Shown here piece by piece: positions 42,420 through 50,280 of a stretch of DNA of 64,000 nt. Source of the stretch: Streptomyces sp. T12. Lineage in GTDB: Bacteria; Actinomycetota; Actinomycetes; Streptomycetales; Streptomycetaceae. A program made the position numbers and the translations under genes. The notes beneath the pieces are model-generated. The model made no database searches and was not told the DNA's origin. It saw only the letters and a list, made by a program, of their open reading frames with translations. Where the stretch lies: NCBI RefSeq assembly GCF_028736035.1, contig NZ_CP117866.1:10023001-10087000 (forward strand). Direction: 5' to 3'. How positions within the stretch are numbered: position 1 is the first letter of the stretch; each line of letters begins with the position of its first letter.

Positions 42420-43412
42420 CTAGGGCCGGGCCAGGTGCCGCATCGCCAGTGCCAGCCCCAGCCTGAACCGGCCCTGCGGCGTGCGCAGCGGCCAGCCCAG
42501 CAGGTGCTCGGCGTGTGCCAGCCGCTCCTGGAGGGTGGAGTGGTGGACGTTGATCTCCGCTGCCGCCGCCCGCAGGCTCACCGTCGAGGCGACGGCGTGC
42601 AGCGTGGCGAGCAGCCAGGGCGCGGCCGCCGCGGCCCCCTCCAGGGCCTGTACGTCGGGCGGCGGCTCGGCGCCCGGTACGACCAGGTCGGCGAGGAGGG
42701 CGACATCGCCCAACTCGTCCGCGTGCACGACGCCCGGACCCGGGTCCTGCGCGGTGCCCTCGGCCGTGAACCGCAGTGCGATGCGGGCCTGCGACCAGGA
42801 GCGCGGCAGGTCGAGCACCGGGACGGCGGGACCCACCCCGACGCGGCCGGCCGGCGGCTCGGCGTCCGGGAGCGCCGCGACGACGCGGGGGCGGCCTTCC
42901 AGCGGGGCGAGGGCACGGGCCGGAGCGGCGGGGTCGAGCCCCAGGCGGCGGGCCGCGTGCAGCCGGGCCGCTTCCGGGGCCGTGGCGTCGAGGACGGTCT
43001 CGACCAGCGCGGGATCATCCGCCGGCGCCCGCCCGCGCGTTCGGTCGAGAACGAGCCGTATCGCCCCGGCGGCCCGCTCCAGGATCACCGCGTCGACGAC
43101 GCTCGGCTCCGCCTCCTGAGCCCGCTCCAGCCACAGCGCCGGAGCACCGCCCGGCGTCAGCGCGGCGGAGGGCCAGGCGGCATCCGGTGGCAGGTCGCTC
43201 GCCCGCCGCGTCCCGTCGACCTCGACCCGGACATGCACCCGGCGGTCCACGTCCACCAGCCGCGCCGGCACCCCGGCCAACACGGCGGCGCCGCGCACCA
43301 GCGCCTCCAGCCCGGCCCGTGACTCGGCGAGCCGATCGAAGTAGGCGATGACCCGGACCGCGGCGCCGGCATCCGGATCCAATGCGGTCAGACGTCCGGC
43401 CAGCTCTTTCAT
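42420..43412 (-). CDS. PucR-like helix-turn-helix regulator
   Basis: A 330-residue regulator. ATG at 43412 opens KELAGRLTALDPDAGAAVRVIAYFDRLAESRAGLEALVRGAAVLAGVPARLVD, a sensor domain start. The centre is Ala/Arg-rich without a clear motif. The C-terminal PucR helix-turn-helix ATVSLRAAAAEINVHHSTLQERLAHAEHLLGWPLRTPQGRFRLGLALAMRHL (about 275-327) is well preserved. PucR-like proteins respond to purines, amines or amino acids. No target is obvious; the alpha/beta hydrolase upstream on the same strand (43667) is a candidate. Confidence 0.85.
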   Translation of the reverse strand: MKELAGRLTALDPDAGAAVRVIAYFDRLAESRAGLEALVRGAAVLAGVPARLVDVDRRVHVRVEVDGTRRASDLPPDAAWPSAALTPGGAPALWLERAQEAEPSVVDAVILERAAGAIRLVLDRTRGRAPADDPALVETVLDATAPEAARLHAARRLGLDPAAPARALAPLEGRPRVVAALPDAEPPAGRVGVGPAVPVLDLPRSWSQARIALRFTAEGTAQDPGPGVVHADELGDVALLADLVVPGAEPPPDVQALEGAAAAAPWLLATLHAVASTVSLRAAAAEINVHHSTLQERLAHAEHLLGWPLRTPQGRFRLGLALAMRHLARP

Positions 43413-43532
43413 AGGCCCATGGTGCGGTATGGCGTCAAGCGGCGGGGAGCCCGCGCACGGTGGCCGACCCCAGGGGTGCGGGGCCCTGTCGATATGCGGC
43501 TCCGCCGCGTGGGCGCGACAGGCCACCTGCCA

Positions 43533-43580
43533 CCCGCACCCGAACCCGCACCCGAACCCGCACCCGAACCCGCACCCGCA
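43533..43580. repeat. 12-bp tandem repeat
   Basis: Three exact copies of CCCGAACCCGCA (43539-43574), with the half unit CCCGCA on both sides. It lies in the 254-bp gap between the PucR-like gene and the alpha/beta hydrolase gene. Confidence 0.9.
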
Positions 43581-43647
43581 AAGCCACAGAACCCGGCAGA
43601 CGAGCAGGCGCAACGCAGCCCCCGCTGCCGTGCCGCCCGGGCCCCCG

Positions 43648-43661
43648 CCCCCCCCCCCCCC
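43648..43661. repeat. run of 14 cytosines just past the alpha/beta hydrolase stop
   Basis: Fourteen C in a row end 5 bases before the stop codon of the minus-strand hydrolase gene (43667). Such a homopolymer is prone to slippage and sequencing error; it lies outside the coding region. Confidence 0.85.
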
Positions 43662-43666
43662 GCGTT

Positions 43667-44641
43667 TCAGCTGCCCAGCAGCCTCTTCAGCCACGCCAGA
43701 TGCGCCGCCCGGCACGCCTGCGACAGTGCCGCCTGAGGTGCGAAGCCGTCGAAGCCGTGGAAGCCGCCGGGCCACACGTGCAGCTCGGCCACCCCGCCGG
43801 CCTGCCACAGCCGAGAGGCGTAGGCGACGACCTCGTCGCGGAACGTCTCCGCCGAGCCGACGTCCAGGAAGGCCGGGGGGAGCCCGGACAGGTCCTCGGC
43901 GCGGGCCGGTGCCGCGTACGCCGGCACGTCGGGGCCGCCACGGCGTTCGCCGAGCAGCGCCGTCCAGCCGGTCTCGTTGGCCGTACGGTCCCAGACGCCG
44001 AGGCCCGCCATCTGGTGCACGGACGGCGTGTCGTTGCGGTCGTCCAGCATCGGGCACATCAGCAGCTGGCCGATCAGCTCCGGGCCCCCGCGGTCCCGGG
44101 TCAGCAGCGCCAGCGCCGCGGACAGCCCGCCGCCCGCGCTGGCACCGGCGACGACGATCCGCTGCGGGTCGCCGTCGAGCTCGGCGGCGTGCTTCGCCGT
44201 CCACTCCAGACCGGCGTACACGTCCTCGATCTGCGCCGGGTACGGGTCCTCGGGCGCGAGCCGGTACTCCACGGACACCACGACCGCGTCCAGCTCCTTC
44301 GCCCAGGCCAGGGCCACGTCGACGCCGACGCGGTTGTTGCCGATGACCAGGCCGCCGCCGTGCACGTGGTAGATCACCGGCCGCGGGCCCGCCTCGGCCG
44401 GGGCGGCCGGACGGCAGATCAGCAGGGAGATCTCCGGCGCGCCCTCGGGACCCGGCACCACCCGGTCCTCGACCTCGAAGAAGCCGTCCATGGTCAGATC
44501 CAGCTGGGCCAGCATCTGGATCCCCGGACCCTGGCGGATGTCGGCTATCTCGTCCATCGTGAGGCCGGGCGAGATCACGTCCCTGATGAGCTCCAGGGCG
44601 GCGGCGAGCTCGGGGTCGAACGGGGGCGGAACCTGGGTCAT
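43667..44641 (-). CDS. alpha/beta hydrolase (hormone-sensitive lipase family esterase)
   Basis: A 324-residue esterase. The oxyanion motif HVHGGGLVIGN (about 91-101), the nucleophile elbow GASAGGGLSAALALL (Ser about residue 165), the acid DVGSAETFRDEV, and the His in WPGGFHGFDGF are all present, the order of the HSL family. N-terminal cap helices precede them (PPFDPELAAALELIRDVISPGLTMDEI). No signal peptide, so it acts on esters in the cytoplasm. It lies upstream of the PucR-like gene on the same strand. Confidence 0.93.
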   Translation of the reverse strand: MTQVPPPFDPELAAALELIRDVISPGLTMDEIADIRQGPGIQMLAQLDLTMDGFFEVEDRVVPGPEGAPEISLLICRPAAPAEAGPRPVIYHVHGGGLVIGNNRVGVDVALAWAKELDAVVVSVEYRLAPEDPYPAQIEDVYAGLEWTAKHAAELDGDPQRIVVAGASAGGGLSAALALLTRDRGGPELIGQLLMCPMLDDRNDTPSVHQMAGLGVWDRTANETGWTALLGERRGGPDVPAYAAPARAEDLSGLPPAFLDVGSAETFRDEVVAYASRLWQAGGVAELHVWPGGFHGFDGFAPQAALSQACRAAHLAWLKRLLGS

Positions 44642-44719
44642 GGCTTCTCCTCACACGGGGGCACGTGGATGCCCGGCGGCTCTGTCGTCATGATCCGCGT
44701 ACCGGCCCGGACCGGGGGG

Positions 44720-44875
44720 CCGCCGTTCGGCGGAACCTGCCCGCCGTACGGCGGGTGGCAACTGTGCGACCTGGAGCTTGCCATGACATGACCTGCTGTT
44801 CACCTGCCGTAGGTGGAAGTCACCCCCAGCGGCGACAACCCTGTCAAGGCCCCACCTGCACCAGGAGTACTACCA
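44720..44875 (+). promoter_or_regulatory. structured leader region upstream of the TerC gene
   Basis: Two GC hairpin-forming palindromes occur: CCGCCGTTCGGCGG at 44720-44733 and the perfect CCCGCCGTACGGCGGG at 44740-44755. Further on, AGGTG at 44811 can pair either with CACCT at 44801-44805 or, extended, with CCACCT at 44852-44857, just before the ribosome site CAGGAG (44862-44867). The pairings exclude each other. Some TerC genes are controlled by the manganese-sensing yybP-ykoY riboswitch, but its conserved bases are not seen here. Confidence 0.4.
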
Positions 44876-45841
44876 GTGAACGTCTCCCTCTCCGTCTGGC
44901 TGCTGACCGTCGTCGCCCTGTGCGCGCTCGTCGCCGTGGACTTCCTCATCGGTCGCAAACCCCACGACGTCTCCATCCGGGAGGCGGGGACGTGGACGGT
45001 CGTCTGGATCGTCCTGGCCTGTCTGTTCGGCCTCGGTCTGTTCATCTACGGGGGTGGCAAGCCGACGGGCGAGTTCTTCGCCGGGTACATCACCGAGAAG
45101 TCGCTCAGTGTCGACAACCTCTTCGTCTTCGTCCTGATCATGGGGAAGTTCGCGGTGCCCTCGCAGTACCAGCAGCGCGTGCTGATGGTCGGCGTGATCA
45201 TGGCCCTCGTGCTGCGCGCCGGTTTCATCGCGGCCGGCGCGGCGATCATCTCCACGTTCTCCTGGGTGTTCTACCTCTTCGGCGCCTTCCTGATCTGGAC
45301 CGCCTGGAAGCTGGTCCAGGACGCCCGCAAGGACGAGCACGAGGAGGAGTACCAGGAGAACAAGCTGCTGAAGATGGCGGAGGAGCGCTTCGGCGTGGCC
45401 GACCGCTACCACGGCACCAAGCTGTTCATCACCGAGAACGGCAAGCGGATCATGACCCCGATGCTGGTCGTGATGCTCGCGATCGGCTCCACCGACGTCC
45501 TGTTCGCGCTCGACTCCATCCCGGCCATCTACGGGCTGACGCAGGACCCGTACATCGTCTTCACGGCCAACGCTTTCGCCCTGATGGGTCTGAGGCAGCT
45601 GTACTTCCTCATCGGCGGCCTGCTGAAGAAGCTGGTCCACCTCAGCTACGGCCTGTCGATCATCCTCGGTTTCATCGGCGTCAAGCTGGTGCTGCACGCG
45701 CTGCACGAGTCCGGCGTCCACGTCCCCGAGATCAGCATCCCCTTCTCGCTCGGCTTCATCGTGCTCGTCCTGGCGGTCACGACGGTGACCAGCCTGCGTG
45801 CTTCGAAGAAGCAGGAGCAGGCAGAGGCGGAACGCGTGTGA
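44876..45841 (+). CDS. TerC family integral membrane protein
   Basis: A 321-residue protein with about eight or nine membrane spans. GTG at 44876 is chosen because CAGGAG lies 8 bases upstream; an earlier frame start has no membrane sense. Family motifs: VDFLIGRKPHDVS, ITEKSLSVDNLFVFVLIMGKFAVP (acidic E-K-S-L-S-x-D-N-L-F motif in the membrane), and LAIGSTDVLFALDSIPAIYGLTQDPYIVFTANAFALMGLRQLYF. A charged loop (QDARKDEHEEEYQENKLLKMAEE) separates two halves. TerC proteins are tied to tellurite resistance and metal (Mn or Ca) export. Its last 65 bases overlap the MFS gene on the other strand. Confidence 0.94.
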   Translation: MNVSLSVWLLTVVALCALVAVDFLIGRKPHDVSIREAGTWTVVWIVLACLFGLGLFIYGGGKPTGEFFAGYITEKSLSVDNLFVFVLIMGKFAVPSQYQQRVLMVGVIMALVLRAGFIAAGAAIISTFSWVFYLFGAFLIWTAWKLVQDARKDEHEEEYQENKLLKMAEERFGVADRYHGTKLFITENGKRIMTPMLVVMLAIGSTDVLFALDSIPAIYGLTQDPYIVFTANAFALMGLRQLYFLIGGLLKKLVHLSYGLSIILGFIGVKLVLHALHESGVHVPEISIPFSLGFIVLVLAVTTVTSLRASKKQEQAEAERV

Positions 45842-47006
45842 GCACATGGCGGGCGAGCGCCACGGCGGTGAGCGTCGCGACCAGCACGCACACGCCGGTC
45901 CACCCGAAGCGGCCGTAGGCGCGGGCGCCGAGCCAGGAGCCGACCGTGCCACCGAGGTAGGCGCAGGTCATGTACGCGGTGTTGAGGCGGCTGCGGGCGT
46001 CCGCGCCGAGGCCGTAGATCCGCACCTGGTTGGCGACCATCCCGGACTGCATGCCGATGTCGAGCAGCAGCGTGCCGACGACCAGCGCGGTCAGCCCGGG
46101 CGCCCCGCCCAGGCCGCCGAACGCCAGCACCACCGCCGACACACCGACCACGACGAAGCACCACAGGTTGACCCGGTCCGGCCCCCGGCGGTCCACCAGC
46201 CGACCCGCGACCGGCGTGCACAGCATCGTCGCGGCGTTGACGAGGGCCAGCAGCCCGGCCGCTTTCGCGCTCATGCCGTACACCGGGCCCGTGAGCAGCA
46301 GCGCCACCCCGGTCCACACCGCGCAGAACCCGGCGAACACCGTCGCCTGGTACAGGCAGGAGCGGCGCAGCTCGGGCTCGGTGCGCAGCAGCCGCAGCGG
46401 TGCGGCGAGCAGGGCCGGGTAGGGCGCCGCGGCGGCCCGGGGCAGTGCGGGCAGCAGGCGGGCCAGCAGGGCGGCGACCGTGAGGGAGAGCGCGGCGGCG
46501 AGGACGTACGGCGCCCGCCAGCCCAGCCAGTCGCCGAGGGCGCCGCCGACCGCGCGGGACAGCAGCATGCCGGCGAGGGCGCCGCTGAGCAGGGTGCCGC
46601 TGACGACGCCGCGCCGCTCGGCGGGCACCATACCGGCCGCCAGCGGGCCGGCGAGCGGGGCGATCACCGTGGCCGTGCCGACGAGGGCGCTCGCGGCGGC
46701 CAGCGGCATCAGCGCCTGCGCCGTACTCGCGGCGAGCAGGGCGAGGCCGGTCGAGGTGAGGAGGGTGACGAGCAGCCGGCGGGGGCGCAACCGGTCGCCG
46801 AGCGGGACGAGCAGGAAGATGCCGGCCGCGTAGCCGAACTGGGTCGCGGTGACCACCGTGGCGGCCGCGGCGGGGGAGACACCCAGCCCCGAGGCCACCA
46901 ACGGGCCGATCGCCTGCGGGAAGTAGACATTGCCCACGGCGACGCCGCACGCGAAGGCGAGCAGCGTGATCGCGAAGGTAGTCTGCCGGTGGTGGTGATC
47001 CGTCAT
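45777..47006 (-). CDS. MFS transporter (drug exporter type)
   Basis: A 409-residue membrane protein with 12 predicted spans. ATG at 47006 opens TDHHHRQTTFAITLLAFACGVAVGNVYFPQAIGPLV. The loop 2-3 motif GDRLRPRRLLV and the MFS signature AERRGVVSGTLLSGALAGMLLSRAVGGALGDWLGWR (motif C-like of exporters) are visible. YhhS/YgaY-like exporters have this plan. The last 65 coding bases overlap the terC gene end to end. It diverges from the ArsR-type regulator at 47063, a probable controller. Confidence 0.92.
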   Translation of the reverse strand: MTDHHHRQTTFAITLLAFACGVAVGNVYFPQAIGPLVASGLGVSPAAAATVVTATQFGYAAGIFLLVPLGDRLRPRRLLVTLLTSTGLALLAASTAQALMPLAAASALVGTATVIAPLAGPLAAGMVPAERRGVVSGTLLSGALAGMLLSRAVGGALGDWLGWRAPYVLAAALSLTVAALLARLLPALPRAAAAPYPALLAAPLRLLRTEPELRRSCLYQATVFAGFCAVWTGVALLLTGPVYGMSAKAAGLLALVNAATMLCTPVAGRLVDRRGPDRVNLWCFVVVGVSAVVLAFGGLGGAPGLTALVVGTLLLDIGMQSGMVANQVRIYGLGADARSRLNTAYMTCAYLGGTVGSWLGARAYGRFGWTGVCVLVATLTAVALARHVLTRVPPLPAPASSKHAGWSPS

Positions 47007-47062
47007 ACGCCGAAGTCCACGCCGGCGACGACCGGTTGCCAAAGGATGTAGCCCGGGGCTTA

Positions 47063-48043
47063 ATGATCAGCTTCCTGCTCGACGTCGACGACCTCGCGGA
47101 CACCCGGTTCGCGATCTCACCGTTGCGCGAGGTCATGGGCAGCCTGCGGGCCCTGCGCGCCCCCGCTCTCTTCCCCCTGCACACCTCGTGGCGCCGCTCG
47201 GTGCTCGATCGTCTCGCCCCCGCCGACGCCCGGCTGCTGCGGGCCCTGGTGGGACAGAACCTGACCCTGCCCGACTTCCTGACCCCGCGCCCGACGACCT
47301 TCGCGCCCGCGCTGGAGGCCCAGCTCGCCTTCGTACGCGCGACGCCACCGGATCTCGTACGACGCGACCTGCTCACGACCCATGCCCCGCACCCCCTCCC
47401 GGACGCCCTGCGGCAGATCACCGCACCCGGCGACGCCCCCGTGGCGGAGCTGCTGGAGGAACTGTGCGAACTCCTGCTCCGATACTGGGAGTTGGCCATA
47501 CGGCCGGACTGGCCAAGGATGCGGCTGGTACTGGAGGCCGACATCACCCACCGCGCCCGGCAGCTGGCCACGGGCGGCACCCACCTGCTCTTCTCCGACC
47601 TGCACCGCAACGTGCGCTGGCGCGACGGCGTCCTGCGCGTCGACCAGATGATCGGCCGGCACGAGGTGGACGGATCGGGGCGCGGGCTGCGCCTGGTGCC
47701 GTCCCTGTTCGCGCACAAACCCGCGCCCCCGGTCAGCGCCGAGGAACCCCCGATGCTCGCCTATCCCAGCCGGGGCGCCGCGACCCTGTGGGAACCGGAG
47801 CCCGAGCCCGACACCTCCGCCCTCACCGCACTGCTCGGCGCACCCCGCACCACCGTCCTGCGGCTGCTCGCCGAACCGCTGCCCACGGTCGAGGTCGCCC
47901 GCCGCCTCGGCGTGACGCCCAGCGCGGTCTCCCAGCACCTGAAGGTGCTGCACGCGACGGGACTCGTCACCCGGGCCCGGGACGGACGGCGGGTGCTGTA
48001 CCGGCGCACCGCACTCGGGGACCAACTCGCCGGCCGGGGTTGA
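47063..48043 (+). CDS. ArsR family regulator with long N-terminal ligand domain
   Basis: A 326-residue regulator. ATG at 47063 opens MISFLLDVDDLADTRFAISPLREVMGSLRALRAP, the family start. The large N-terminal part is a conserved actinobacterial domain of unknown ligand. The C-terminal winged helix (TALLGAPRTTVLRLLAEPLPTVEVARRLGVTPSAVSQHLKVLHATGLVTRARDGRRVLYRRTALGDQL, about 258-323) is ArsR-type, with no metal-binding CxC. It diverges from the MFS exporter with a 56-bp gap and most likely controls it in response to the exported compound. Confidence 0.9.
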   Translation: MISFLLDVDDLADTRFAISPLREVMGSLRALRAPALFPLHTSWRRSVLDRLAPADARLLRALVGQNLTLPDFLTPRPTTFAPALEAQLAFVRATPPDLVRRDLLTTHAPHPLPDALRQITAPGDAPVAELLEELCELLLRYWELAIRPDWPRMRLVLEADITHRARQLATGGTHLLFSDLHRNVRWRDGVLRVDQMIGRHEVDGSGRGLRLVPSLFAHKPAPPVSAEEPPMLAYPSRGAATLWEPEPEPDTSALTALLGAPRTTVLRLLAEPLPTVEVARRLGVTPSAVSQHLKVLHATGLVTRARDGRRVLYRRTALGDQLAGRG

Positions 48044-48070
48044 CTTCGAGAGCGCTCGAAGTTCTAGCGT
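48040..48070 (+). promoter_or_regulatory. MerR-type promoter with 19-bp spacer before the LLM oxidoreductase
   Basis: TTGACT at 48040-48045 (-35) and TAGCGT at 48065-48070 (-10) are separated by 19 bases, longer than the usual 17. The spacer carries an inverted repeat, ACTTCGAG (48043-48050) and CTCGAAGT (48055-48062). A long spacer with a palindrome inside is the mark of promoters activated by MerR-family proteins, which twist the DNA to realign the boxes. No merR gene is adjacent. Confidence 0.75.
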
Positions 48071-48111
48071 CGTCAGGGTCGGTGCAAGGCCCCGGTGAAC
48101 GGAGACAGGAC

Positions 48112-48993
48112 ATGCGGGTCGGCGTGCACATCAATCGGTTCGACCATCCCGGAGGCGGCCCCGCGCTCGGCGGCGAACTCGCCGCGGCGGGCGCCGCCGC
48201 CGAGGCGGCCGGCGTGAGCTGGCTGTCGGTGATGGACCACTACTTCCAGATGGAGTTCAACGACCGCGCCGAGGACCCGATGCTGGAGGCCTACACGACC
48301 CTCGGCTACCTCGCCGCCCACACCTCCACGGTCCGCCTCGGCGCCCTGGTGACCGGCGTGACCTACCGCCACCCCGGCCTGCTCGCCAAGATCGTCACCT
48401 CGCTCGACGTGCTGTCCGGCGGCCGGGCCGCCCTCGGGATCGGTGCCGCCTGGTACGGCCGGGAGCACGAGGGGCTCGGCGTGCCGTTCCCGCCGGTCGC
48501 CGAGCGCTTCGAGCGACTGGAGGAGACCCTGCGGATCTGCCTCCAGATGTGGGACCCGCAGGCCGAGGGCCCGTTCGAGGGCGAGCACTACCGGCTGGCC
48601 GAGACCCTGTGCGTGCCCGCGCCGGTCAGCGCCCCGCACCCCGAGATCATGATCGGCGGGGGCGGGGAGAAGAAGACGCTCCGGCTGGTGGCCCGCTACG
48701 GCGACGCGTGCAACCTGTTCACCACCTCTCCGGAGGAGGTCGGGCACAAGCTCGACGTGCTGCGCGGCCATTGCGACACCGAAGGGCGCGACTACGACGA
48801 GATCCGCAAGACCGTCCTCTACATGGGCGACGCGGCCGCCGAGGGCGACCTCGACGCCTTCACCCGGGACATCGCGGGCTACTCGAAACTCGGCATCGAC
48901 ACGGTGATCCTCGGCCCGCGCACCGGCGAACCGGCGGCGTTCATCGAGAACTTCGCGGCTCCCGCCGTGCAGCGGCTGGCCGGGCTCGACTGA
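48112..48993 (+). CDS. LLM-class (luciferase-like) F420-dependent oxidoreductase
   Basis: A 293-residue TIM-barrel oxidoreductase, starting with ATG at 48112 behind GGAGACAGGAC. Motifs: RVGVHINRFDHPGG, AEAAGVSWLSVMDHYFQMEFNDRAEDPMLEAYTTLGYLAAHTSTVRLGALVTGVTYRHPGLLAKIVTSLDVLSGGRAALGIGAAW, HPEIMIGGGGEKKTLRLVARYGDACNLF. These fit F420-linked luciferase-family members (group with TIGR03560-like proteins). The substrate is unknown. It lies behind a MerR-type promoter, which suggests induction by a reactive or electrophilic compound. The stop codon lies in a 16-bp palindrome. Confidence 0.92.
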   Translation: MRVGVHINRFDHPGGGPALGGELAAAGAAAEAAGVSWLSVMDHYFQMEFNDRAEDPMLEAYTTLGYLAAHTSTVRLGALVTGVTYRHPGLLAKIVTSLDVLSGGRAALGIGAAWYGREHEGLGVPFPPVAERFERLEETLRICLQMWDPQAEGPFEGEHYRLAETLCVPAPVSAPHPEIMIGGGGEKKTLRLVARYGDACNLFTTSPEEVGHKLDVLRGHCDTEGRDYDEIRKTVLYMGDAAAEGDLDAFTRDIAGYSKLGIDTVILGPRTGEPAAFIENFAAPAVQRLAGLD

Positions 48994-49006
48994 GCCGCGC
49001 GGCTCA
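48991..49006. terminator. bidirectional hairpin containing both stop codons
   Basis: TGAGCCGCGCGGCTCA is a perfect 16-bp palindrome. Its first three bases are the stop of the LLM gene and its last three, read on the minus strand, are the stop of the convergent small Cys-rich gene. It has no U-tract, so whether it terminates is uncertain. Confidence 0.5.
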
Positions 49007-49258
49007 TCGGCACGGCGCGCTCGACCGGGCGTCGGCGCTGGCGCTGGCGTTGGCGCTGGCGCTGGCGTCGGCCGGGCGGCTGCGCGAGACGATCCGCATC
49101 CCGCGGGCGTCGAGCACCCGGACCTGCAACGAGCCGCAGCCGCACCGCGTCCACACCGTGCTGCCCGCCGCGGTGCTGTGCCGGGAGACCACCTGGAAGG
49201 GCTCGGCCCCGTCGGGCCACCCGCAGTGCGGGCAGGCGGTGCCGGTCGTGCTGGACAT
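49004..49258 (-). CDS. small Cys-rich (zinc-ribbon-like) conserved protein
   Basis: An 84-residue protein. ATG at 49258 is chosen because GAGGAG lies 5-6 bases upstream; a longer frame to 49375 has no such site. Four cysteines in two pairs (ACPHCGWPDGAEPFQ and WTRCGCGSLQVRV) suggest a small zinc ribbon. VVSRHSTAAGSTVWTRCGCGS is strongly patterned and looks conserved in Streptomyces. The C-terminal tail ASASANASASADA is low complexity, encoded by a 6-bp repeat. Function unknown; nucleic-acid or protein binding is possible. It diverges from the LysR gene. Confidence 0.75.
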   Translation of the reverse strand: MSSTTGTACPHCGWPDGAEPFQVVSRHSTAAGSTVWTRCGCGSLQVRVLDARGMRIVSRSRPADASASANASASADARSSAPCR

Positions 49259-49373
49259 GGCGACTCCTCGTACCTCGTGGCTGGTTGACCGTCGCGACAC
49301 GACCAAGGGTGCGGTGCGGCCTTCGTACACGTCCAGGTTGACTTTCCGGACCTGACCTTGAAGCGTGGGCTTC

Positions 49374-50279
49374 ATGATTGACCTGCGCCGACTGCACGTC
49401 CTCCGGGCGGTCGCCCACTACGGCACGGTCACCGCGGCCGCCCGCGCCCTGCACTTCACGCCCTCCGCCGCCTCCCAGCAGATCCGGCAGCTGGCCCGCG
49501 ATCTCGGCGTCGACCTGCTGGAACCGCAGGGCCGCGGGGTGCGCCTCACCGCGGCCGCCGAGAGTCTGCTCGCACACGCGGACGCGATCCAGGCCCGCTG
49601 GGAGGCGGCCGAGCTCGACCTGCGCGCCGAGTACAGCGCTCCCGCCGGACAGCTGCGCGTCAGCGGCTTTCCCATGGCCGTGTCGGTGCTGCTGGCGCCG
49701 ATGGCCGTACGGCTGCGGGAGCGGCATCCGCGGCTGAGCGTACGGATCCAGGAGACGGGGGTGCCGGAGAGCTTCGACCTGCTCTTCGAGGGGGAGGCCG
49801 ACCTGGCCGTGGTCGAGGTCACCCCGCACAACCCGCCGCTGAGCGACGCGCGCTTCGACCAGCAGCCGCTGCTGGACGACCCGTACGACCTCGTCGTCCC
49901 CGACGACCATCCGCTCGCCGCCCGCGGACGCGTCGACCTCGCGGAGGCGGCCCACGAGGACTGGATCGCGCCGGTGCCGGAGAGTCCCTGTCGCCCGCAC
50001 GTGATGTCGGCGTGCGGGGCGGCCGGGTTCACCCCCGACGTGATCCATCACGCGCTGGACTGGAACGTCACCGCGCACCTGGTCGCCCACCGGCTCGGCG
50101 TCGCCCTGATCCCACGGCTGGCCCAGCTGACGCCTCACCTGCCGATCACGCGGGTGCGCTGCGCGGGCGACCCACATCGCAAGGTACTCACCTGCACCCG
50201 CCGAGGCTGCCGGGAACGCCCGGCGGTGAAGGCAGCGCTGGGGGAGCTGCGGGAGCTTGCGGTCACGGCGGTTGCGTGA
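49374..50279 (+). CDS. LysR family transcriptional regulator
   Basis: A 301-residue regulator. ATG at 49374 opens IDLRRLHVLRAVAHYGTVTAAARALHFTPSAASQQIRQLARDLGVDLLEPQGRGVRLTAAAESLLAHADAI, the winged helix and linker helix. The effector domain follows (GQLRVSGFPMAVSVLLAPMAVRLRERHPRLSVRIQE, ADLAVVE, PLLDDPYDLVVPDDHPLAARGRVDLAEAAHEDWIAP). A short gap of 115 bases separates it from the divergent small Cys-rich gene. Its target is unknown. Its stop is followed within two bases by an 18-bp minisatellite. Confidence 0.93.
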   Translation: MIDLRRLHVLRAVAHYGTVTAAARALHFTPSAASQQIRQLARDLGVDLLEPQGRGVRLTAAAESLLAHADAIQARWEAAELDLRAEYSAPAGQLRVSGFPMAVSVLLAPMAVRLRERHPRLSVRIQETGVPESFDLLFEGEADLAVVEVTPHNPPLSDARFDQQPLLDDPYDLVVPDDHPLAARGRVDLAEAAHEDWIAPVPESPCRPHVMSACGAAGFTPDVIHHALDWNVTAHLVAHRLGVALIPRLAQLTPHLPITRVRCAGDPHRKVLTCTRRGCRERPAVKAALGELRELAVTAVA

Positions 50280-50280
50280 C

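Noticed and set aside
44801..44875. Manganese riboswitch (yybP-ykoY) before the TerC gene
   Set aside because: Stem-loops are present but I cannot find the conserved GGGGAGUA and CUAC-type internal loops, so only a generic structured leader is claimed.
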